A stretch of DNA of 64,000 nucleotides, taken from assembly GCA_035550735.1 (NCBI GenBank), contig DASZOM010000026.1:176431-240430 (forward strand). Reading direction: 5' to 3'. Under the pieces are notes generated by a model. That model searched no databases. It was not told where the DNA came from and saw only the letters and a program-made list of their open reading frames with translations. Numbering within the stretch: the first letter of the stretch is position 1; each line of letters starts with the position of its first letter. Both the position numbers and the translations under genes were made by a program. The DNA is from JANQRA01 sp035550735. Its GTDB lineage: Bacteria; Actinomycetota; Acidimicrobiia; Spongiisociales; ZC4RG35. Shown here in pieces: positions 58,388 through 64,000 of the stretch.

Positions 58388-58864
58388 TCAGCCGGCGAAA
58401 CAACCCCAGGAGTCGTTGACCAGGTCGAGTTCGCCGAGATCGATTCGCTCGCCATCAGGCGAGGTCGCCATGGCCTGTTGCAGCCGCGCTCTTGCCGGGC
58501 CGCATTGCCCGTTCGGTGGCAATGAGATGACCTGGAGCACCCCCTCCACCGACCAGGTCTGGCCGATGAGCGGCTCGGGCTCGCCGGGCTCGATCACGTC
58601 GTCGCACCAGTTGGCGAAGAGGTCCATGCCGTAGGTCAGCTCGCTGGTCCACTCGTCGTCGGGCAGCTGGAAGGTGCCGGAGGCGGAGGCACCCTCGATC
58701 ATGTCGAGGTTGGACCGGATGAACAGCCCGACGGTCTGATCCGGGGATCCGAGATAGAAGCCGTGGCCACATCCGTACGGCTCGGTCAGCTCGGGCGAAA
58801 CCGGGGTGGTGGCCCCACCAGCACAACCGGCCAGGACCACGACGATGAGGATGAGTCTGCGCAC
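58388..58864 (-). CDS. hypothetical lipoprotein
   Basis: 158 residues, GTG start. R-R-L-I-L-I-V-V-V-L-A-G-C gives a short signal peptide with lipobox L-A-G-C at about residue 13. The mature part has four cysteines and no recognised domain. It converges with the nitrile-hydratase-like pair, 6 nt apart, and is divergent from valS across a 114-base gap in which no clear promoter was found. Confidence 0.65.
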   Translation of the reverse strand: MRRLILIVVVLAGCAGGATTPVSPELTEPYGCGHGFYLGSPDQTVGLFIRSNLDMIEGASASGTFQLPDDEWTSELTYGMDLFANWCDDVIEPGEPEPLIGQTWSVEGVLQVISLPPNGQCGPARARLQQAMATSPDGERIDLGELDLVNDSWGCFAG

Positions 58865-58978
58865 GGTGCTTGGACGCACTGCCGCCGCGCCCGGTTCCGG
58901 ACCGCTCAGCCTGCCCGCATCGGTGTCGAGCACTGGAGTGGCCCGTCTCACGACTGCAATTACCCTTCCGATCCGAAC

Positions 58979-61513
58979 ATGGCCCGAAACATCCCGGACA
59001 AGCCCTCTCTCGAGGGTCTCGAGGAGAAGTGGAACCGGCATTGGGAGTCCCGGGGCACCTATCGGTTCGACCGTTCCAAGACCCGCGACCAGGTCTACGC
59101 CATCGACACGCCGCCGCCGACGGTGTCGGGGTCGCTGCACATGGGGTCGGTGTTCGGCTACGTCCAGACCGACACCCATGCCCGGTACCGCCGGATGGCG
59201 GGCAAAGAGGTGTTCTACCCGATGGGTTGGGACGACAACGGCCTGCCCACGGAGCGTCGGGTACAGAACTTCTACGGGGTCCGCTGTGACCCGTCGCTGC
59301 CCTACGACCCCGACTTCGTTCCCCCGACGGAGGCACAGGATCCGCCGGTGTCGATCAGCCGTCGCAACTTCATCGAGCTCTGCCATGGCCTCACCGAGGA
59401 GGACGAGAAGGTCTTCGAGAACATCTGGCGGACCATGGGGCTTTCGGTGGACTGGACCCAGACCTACGCCACCATCGACGACCACACCCGACGCACCAGC
59501 CAGCAGGCGTTCCTAAACAACCTGGTCCGAGGTGAGGCCTATTCACAGGAGGCTCCGGTGCTCTGGGACATCGACTTCCAGACTGCGGTGGCCCAGGCCG
59601 AGCTGGAGGACCGGGAGCGGCCGGGTACCTATCACCGGGTCGCGTTCCACCGGCCCGACGGCGCCGCGGTGCACATCGAGACGACCCGCCCCGAGTTGAT
59701 CTGCTCCTGTGTCGCCCTTGTCGCTCATCCCGGCGACGAGCGCCATCGGGGCCTGATCGGCACGACGGTGCTGACCCCGCTGTTCGGTGTCGAGGTCCCG
59801 GTGGTCGCTCATGAGCTAGCCGACCCGGAGAAGGGCACAGGGGTCGCCATGATCTGCACCTTTGGCGACACCACCGACGTGACCTGGTGGCGGGAGCTCG
59901 ACCTGCCCACCCGTGCGGTGATCCAGCGCGACGGCCGGCTGCAGGAGGAGACCCCCGACTGGCTGGAGGGCGATGGCGCCGCTGCGTATGGCGAGATCGC
60001 CGGGCTCTACGCCAACCAGGCCCGGCGCAAGATGACCGAGCTCCTGTCAGCCGCCGGCAACCTGGTGGGCGAGCCCCGTGAGATCGTCCACCCGGTCAAG
60101 TTCTACGAGAGGGGTGAGCGGCCGCTCGAGATAGTCACCAGCCGGCAGTGGTACATCCGCAACGGGGGCCGTGAGGACGACCTGCGCAAGGAGCTGTTGG
60201 AGCGGGGGGAGCATCTTCGCTGGGTTCCCGACTTCATGGGTGTTCGCTACCGCCATTGGGTCGAGGGTCTGAACGGCGACTGGTTGATCTCACGCCAGCG
60301 CTTCTTCGGCGTCGCCATCCCACTCTGGTACCCCGTGCTCGACACGGGGGACGTGGATTACGAGAGCCCCATCGTGCCCTCGAGTGAGCAGCTCCCCGTC
60401 GATCCCGGCTCGGATGTCCCCACCGGCTACGCGGAGTCGCAACGAGGCCGCCCCGGGGGATTCGTCGGCGAGTTGGACATCATGGACACCTGGGCGACCT
60501 CCTCTCTGACTCCGCAGATCGCGGGGCATTGGGTCGACGATCCCGACCTGTGGGAACGGGTGTTCCCTATGGACCTCAGGCCACAGGGCCCCGAGATCAT
60601 CCGGACCTGGCTCTTCTCCTCACTCCTTCGCTCACACTTCGAGCACAACGGCCTTCCCTGGCACACCGCCACCATCAACGGGTGGATCCTCGACCCGGAT
60701 CGCAAGAAGATGTCGAAGTCGAAGGGGAACGTGGTCACCCCGATGCCGCTCATCGAGGAGTACGGGGCGGAAGCCGTCAGGTATTGGGCGTGCAACGGGC
60801 GTCCCGGAGTCGACACCGCCGTCGACTTCGGGGTGATGAAGATCGGGAGGAGGCTGGCGATCAAGATCCTCAACGCCTCCCGGTTCGCCCTCGGGTTCAC
60901 CACCGCCGACGTCGACCCTCAGGCGATAGCCGAGCCGATCGATCGATCCATGCTCGCCGGCCTTGCCGGCACCGTTGCGACTGCGACGGAGGCGTTCGAG
61001 CGGTACGACTACGCCCGCGCCCTCGAGGTGACCGAGAAGTCCTTCTGGGGGTTCACCGACGACTACGTGGAGCTGGTCAAGTCCCGCGCCTACGAGGGAG
61101 GTCCGGCCGCGGCGTCGGCACATGCCGCCCTCCAACTGGCCGTCGGTGCCTACCTCCGGCTCTTCGCCCCTTTCCTCCCGTTCGTCACCGAGGAGGTGTG
61201 GAGCTGGTGGCGGGAGGGCTCGGTTCACCGCATGCCATGGCCCACCGTGGCCGAGCTGGAGAGCCACGCCGGGGACGGGCCCGTCCTGGAGGCCGTGGCC
61301 TTGGTTCTCGCCGAGGTGAGACGGGTCAAGTCCGAGGCGAGGCGGTCGATGCGAGCCGCGGTGGGAATCGTGGAGGTCAGCGGGGAGCCCGACGTCCTGG
61401 ACGCCGTGAGGCTGGCCGAGACCGACCTGGTCAACACGGCCAACGCCGCCGGCATCGAGTACCTGGAGGGGGAGTTCGCGGTCCGTGCAGAGCTGGCCGA
61501 ATCGGACGAATGA
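58979..61513 (+). CDS. valS: valyl-tRNA synthetase, archaeal-like type
   Basis: Class I synthetase of 844 residues. The Rossmann core has P-P-P-T-V-S-G-S-L-H-M-G-S, where the canonical HIGH reads H-M-G-S, and K-K-M-S-K-S-K-G-N. The editing (CP1) domain lies at about 200-380, with T-T-R-P-E-L. The long C-terminal coiled coil of most bacterial ValS is lacking, as in the archaeal-like type. ATG 58979 is chosen as the first start giving the family N terminus; upstream codons are low complexity. Confidence 0.93.
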   Translation: MARNIPDKPSLEGLEEKWNRHWESRGTYRFDRSKTRDQVYAIDTPPPTVSGSLHMGSVFGYVQTDTHARYRRMAGKEVFYPMGWDDNGLPTERRVQNFYGVRCDPSLPYDPDFVPPTEAQDPPVSISRRNFIELCHGLTEEDEKVFENIWRTMGLSVDWTQTYATIDDHTRRTSQQAFLNNLVRGEAYSQEAPVLWDIDFQTAVAQAELEDRERPGTYHRVAFHRPDGAAVHIETTRPELICSCVALVAHPGDERHRGLIGTTVLTPLFGVEVPVVAHELADPEKGTGVAMICTFGDTTDVTWWRELDLPTRAVIQRDGRLQEETPDWLEGDGAAAYGEIAGLYANQARRKMTELLSAAGNLVGEPREIVHPVKFYERGERPLEIVTSRQWYIRNGGREDDLRKELLERGEHLRWVPDFMGVRYRHWVEGLNGDWLISRQRFFGVAIPLWYPVLDTGDVDYESPIVPSSEQLPVDPGSDVPTGYAESQRGRPGGFVGELDIMDTWATSSLTPQIAGHWVDDPDLWERVFPMDLRPQGPEIIRTWLFSSLLRSHFEHNGLPWHTATINGWILDPDRKKMSKSKGNVVTPMPLIEEYGAEAVRYWACNGRPGVDTAVDFGVMKIGRRLAIKILNASRFALGFTTADVDPQAIAEPIDRSMLAGLAGTVATATEAFERYDYARALEVTEKSFWGFTDDYVELVKSRAYEGGPAAASAHAALQLAVGAYLRLFAPFLPFVTEEVWSWWREGSVHRMPWPTVAELESHAGDGPVLEAVALVLAEVRRVKSEARRSMRAAVGIVEVSGEPDVLDAVRLAETDLVNTANAAGIEYLEGEFAVRAELAESDE

Positions 61514-61543
61514 GCCAATGCGTACCCGGGTAAATCACTCGCC

Positions 61544-62674
61544 GTGAACACTGAGGCCGGCGCACCCGGCGACGTCGGCGACAGTGAGCCCTGGCAGCAG
61601 AACTGGCCACCACCCAGCTACTGGATCAAGGTCGGGCTCGCCCTGATCGCGGCCGGGGTCGCCCTGTTCCTCCTCGGTGTCCTCAAGGGCATCCTGTTGC
61701 TGGTCATCGCCTCCTTCGTCCTCGCCGTCGGCCTGCAGCCGGCCGTCGCCTGGCTGGAGGAGCGGGGCTTGCGACGCGGCCTGGGTCTCGCCGTCGTTCT
61801 CATGGCGATCTTGGTCGTGGTGGGCGGGATGGTTGCCGCTGCCCTTCCCCTGATCGTTTCCCAGGTGACGGAACTGGTCACGCGGCTTCCCGCCCTCGTC
61901 GAGGAGCTCGCCGCCGGCGACGGGTTGCTGAGCCGTCTCGCCGCGATGATCGACCTGGAGGGGATCGCCAACGGTCAGACCGCCGATCCTGCCGCACTCT
62001 TCGACGTGGTGGGGTCGGTGCTGGGTGGCGTCTTCAACTTCCTCACCGTGCTCCTGGTCACTCCTTACTTCGCCATGTCGATGCCGGAGATCAAACGCTG
62101 GCTGGTCCGTCTGCTCCGCCCCCACCAGCGGGAGGACTTCCTGCGTGTCCTCGGGGAGTCGACGGACATGATGGCCAACTTCATCCTCGGGAACCTCGTG
62201 GTGAGCCTCATCGCCGGGGTGGTCACCTGGGTCGGTCTCACCGTCATCGGCGTCCCCTACGCACTGGCGCTGGCCGCCTTCGTCGCGGTGACCGACCTGA
62301 TCCCTGTTCTCGGCGCGCTGTTGGGCGCGATCGCGGTGGGGATCGTCGCCGCCGTCGAGGGCACCGACATCTTGCTCTGGGCGCTCGCCTTGGTGATCGT
62401 CTACCAGCAGATCGAGAACTTCGTCATCGCCCCGAGGGTGATGAATCGGGCCGTCGACCTGAGCCCGGCCGCGGTCATCATCGCATTCATGGTCGGTGGC
62501 GCTATGGCAGGGCTGCTCGGCGCCCTCCTCGCCCTCCCTATCGCCGCAATGCTCAAGCTGGTGATCAACCAGTACGTGATCGAAGAGCGGATGGACAAGG
62601 TGCGGGCCGAGGTGGTCGACACCGGGGGGATGATGGAGAGACGAAGGCGTCGGGGAGCCCGTCAGCTTCCCTGA
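61544..62674 (+). CDS. AI-2E family transporter (membrane permease)
   Basis: 376 residues with the family's paired helices: two N-terminal (about 28-65), one at 78-105, a periplasmic segment, a long amphipathic part, and four or five C-terminal helices. V-T-D-L-I-P-V-L-G-A and Q-Q-I-E-N-F-V-I-A-P-R-V-M are family signatures. Members move autoinducer-2, sodium/proton or other solutes; the substrate is not predictable. GTG start preceded by TAAATC 7 nt upstream. It converges with rarA. Confidence 0.88.
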   Translation: MNTEAGAPGDVGDSEPWQQNWPPPSYWIKVGLALIAAGVALFLLGVLKGILLLVIASFVLAVGLQPAVAWLEERGLRRGLGLAVVLMAILVVVGGMVAAALPLIVSQVTELVTRLPALVEELAAGDGLLSRLAAMIDLEGIANGQTADPAALFDVVGSVLGGVFNFLTVLLVTPYFAMSMPEIKRWLVRLLRPHQREDFLRVLGESTDMMANFILGNLVVSLIAGVVTWVGLTVIGVPYALALAAFVAVTDLIPVLGALLGAIAVGIVAAVEGTDILLWALALVIVYQQIENFVIAPRVMNRAVDLSPAAVIIAFMVGGAMAGLLGALLALPIAAMLKLVINQYVIEERMDKVRAEVVDTGGMMERRRRRGARQLP

Positions 62675-62678
62675 GGGC

Positions 62679-64000
62679 TCACCGTTCCCGGTGCAGGATC
62701 CGGTCGATCTCCTCCAGCCGCTCTGCGATCAGGCTCTCGTCCCCGAGCTCCCCCGGGTGGTACACGGCACGCGGCGCGACCCCGTCGGGGAAGTACTGCT
62801 GGGCGACTACGCCTCCGGGATGGTCGTGGGAGTAGTCGTAGTCGACGCCGTGGCCGAGCTCGGCGGCTCCCCGGTAGGCGGCGGAGCGGAGATGGAGTGG
62901 CACCGAGGGCGTCGGCCCACTCTCCACCAGCTGGCGGGCGGCCCCGATCGCCCGCCCCACCGAGTTGGACTTCGGCGCCGTGGACAGATAGAGCGTGGCG
63001 TGGGCGAGGTGGTAGGTCGCCTCGGGAAGGCCGACGTATGCCAGGGCGTCCGCGGCGGCCACCGCCACCCGGATCCCGCCCGAGTCGGCGAGGCCGACGT
63101 CCTCTGAGGCGAGGATCACCAGACGGCGGGCTATGAACTCGGGGTCCTCGCCACCCTCCAGCATCAGCATCAGCCAGTACATGGCGGCATCGGGGTCCGA
63201 GCCACGCACCGACTTGATGAACGCCGAGATCACGTCGTAATGGGAGTCTCCGGTCTTGTCGTAGCGGACTAGCCGGCGTTGCAGCGCCTCGGCGACGTCC
63301 TCCTCGCCGATGGCGTCGCGGCCCGCCGCCTCGGTGAGCCGGGCAGCCACCTCGAGGGCGTTGAGTGCCTGGCGGGCGTCGCCGCCGGTCCGGATCGCCA
63401 ACTCTTCGGCGGCCTCCTGATCGAGGGTGAGACCCATGCTCCCCAGGCCATGCTCGGTGTCGTGGAGCGCGTTGTCGAGGACGCCGGCCACCTCCTCCGG
63501 CGTCAAAGGCTCCAATCGGAAGAGGGTCATCCGCGACATCAAAGGGCTGTTGACCTCGAAGTAGGGGTTCTCCGTCGTCGCCCCGATCAGGATCAAGGTG
63601 CCGTCCTCGACCCCGGGGAGCAGGGCGTCCTGTTGGTTCTTGGCGAAGCGGTGGATCTCGTCGAGGAAGAGCACGGTCCGTCTCTCGTCGGTCTCAAGAC
63701 GTGCTCGGGCCCCGGCGAGGACCTCGCGCACGTCTTTGACCCCTGCCGAGGTCGCCGACAGGGTCTCGAACACGGCGTCGGCCCGGGTAGCGACCAGACG
63801 GGCCAGGGTCGTCGTCCCGGTCCCGGGTGGCCCCCACAGCAGCATCGACACCGGCCGTCCCGACTCGACCAGCCTCCTGAAGGCGGCGTCAGGGCCCATG
63901 AGCGCCGGCTGCCCCACCACCTCGTCGAGATCGCGCGGTCTCATCCGGGTCGCCAACGGAGCCGCGGTCGCTCTTAACTCGTCTGCTCTCGCCGAGAACA
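62679..64000 (-). CDS. rarA: replication-associated recombination protein RarA, altered Walker A, 5' end outside window
   Basis: AAA+ clamp-loader-like ATPase acting at stalled forks. The frame is open to base 64000 (residues F-S-A-R-A-D-E-L-R precede A-A-P-L-A-T-R-M-R-P), so only a few N-terminal residues are missing. Walker B is V-L-F-L-D-E-I-H-R-F, sensor 1 G-A-T-T-E-N-P, and the C-terminal RarA tetramer domain is complete (A-H-A-T-L-Y-L, Y-D-Y-S-H-D-H-P-G-G). The Walker A reads G-P-P-G-T-G-T-T-T, so the ATP-binding lysine is threonine (codon 63815-63813). Confidence 0.92.
   Translation of the reverse strand, partial: FSARADELRATAAPLATRMRPRDLDEVVGQPALMGPDAAFRRLVESGRPVSMLLWGPPGTGTTTLARLVATRADAVFETLSATSAGVKDVREVLAGARARLETDERRTVLFLDEIHRFAKNQQDALLPGVEDGTLILIGATTENPYFEVNSPLMSRMTLFRLEPLTPEEVAGVLDNALHDTEHGLGSMGLTLDQEAAEELAIRTGGDARQALNALEVAARLTEAAGRDAIGEEDVAEALQRRLVRYDKTGDSHYDVISAFIKSVRGSDPDAAMYWLMLMLEGGEDPEFIARRLVILASEDVGLADSGGIRVAVAAADALAYVGLPEATYHLAHATLYLSTAPKSNSVGRAIGAARQLVESGPTPSVPLHLRSAAYRGAAELGHGVDYDYSHDHPGGVVAQQYFPDGVAPRAVYHPGELGDESLIAERLEEIDRILHRER

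Overview
The window is GC-rich chromosomal DNA from an actinobacterium, most likely a member of the Acidimicrobiia or a close relative. The evidence is the actinobacterial gene order (trmD-rplS-lepB-DUF2469-yraN, comM-dprA-xer-whiG, rpsB-tsf-pyrH-frr-cdsA-dxr-rseP-ispG-proS, rimP-nusA-infB-rbfA-nrnA-truB-ribF-rpsO-pnp), a TCGAAC-N4-GTTCGA LexA box, a WhiG-type sigma factor, an F420-type flavin-fold protein, and frequent GTG/TTG starts. The class-level placement is an inference from gene content.

Layout. 1-2337: translation and secretion cluster, with rnhB missing between lepB and DUF2469. 2380-16168: an accessory block that splits the usual yraN-comM neighbourhood. It holds three ABC-2 type export systems, a TetR regulator with a tandem operator, a 37-residue membrane protein, a crotonase-family enzyme, the nitrogen module amt-glnK-glnD, a yeast-type cytosine deaminase, and a NEW3-domain exoprotein with its own ABC pair. 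16224-31098: DNA uptake and recombination genes, whiG, queG, then a long run for translation, UMP kinase, CDP-diglyceride synthesis, the MEP pathway and proS. 31203-40878: the rimP-nusA-infB to pnp run, preceded by a consensus TATAAT promoter and a strong leader hairpin and closed by an intrinsic terminator. 40976-64000: smaller units. These include a response regulator, HEAT-repeat membrane protein and GT2 glycosyltransferase operon; an SOS-controlled imuA'-imuB pair transcribed away from it; lipid and folate genes; a MarR regulator next to icmF; a cobalt-type nitrile-hydratase-like pair; an archaeal-type valS; an AI-2E family permease; and rarA, which runs off the right edge.

Two themes recur. 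First, many genes start without a Shine-Dalgarno but with a TANNNT box ending 6-7 nt before the start codon, as expected for leaderless mRNAs; this decides several start sites. Second, cobalt or cobalamin use recurs: IcmF and QueG need cobalamin, and the nitrile-hydratase-like protein carries the cobalt-type C-T-L-C-S-C motif.

The most unusual items are the nitrile-hydratase-like pair with a rearranged subunit layout, a RarA ATPase whose Walker A lysine is threonine, a small beta-rich domain shared by two unannotated proteins, the response regulator-HEAT-GT2 operon beside an SOS promoter, and a palindrome placed between two divergent leaderless promoters. No rRNA, tRNA, CRISPR array, insertion sequence or prophage was seen, and no gap between genes exceeds 300 bases.
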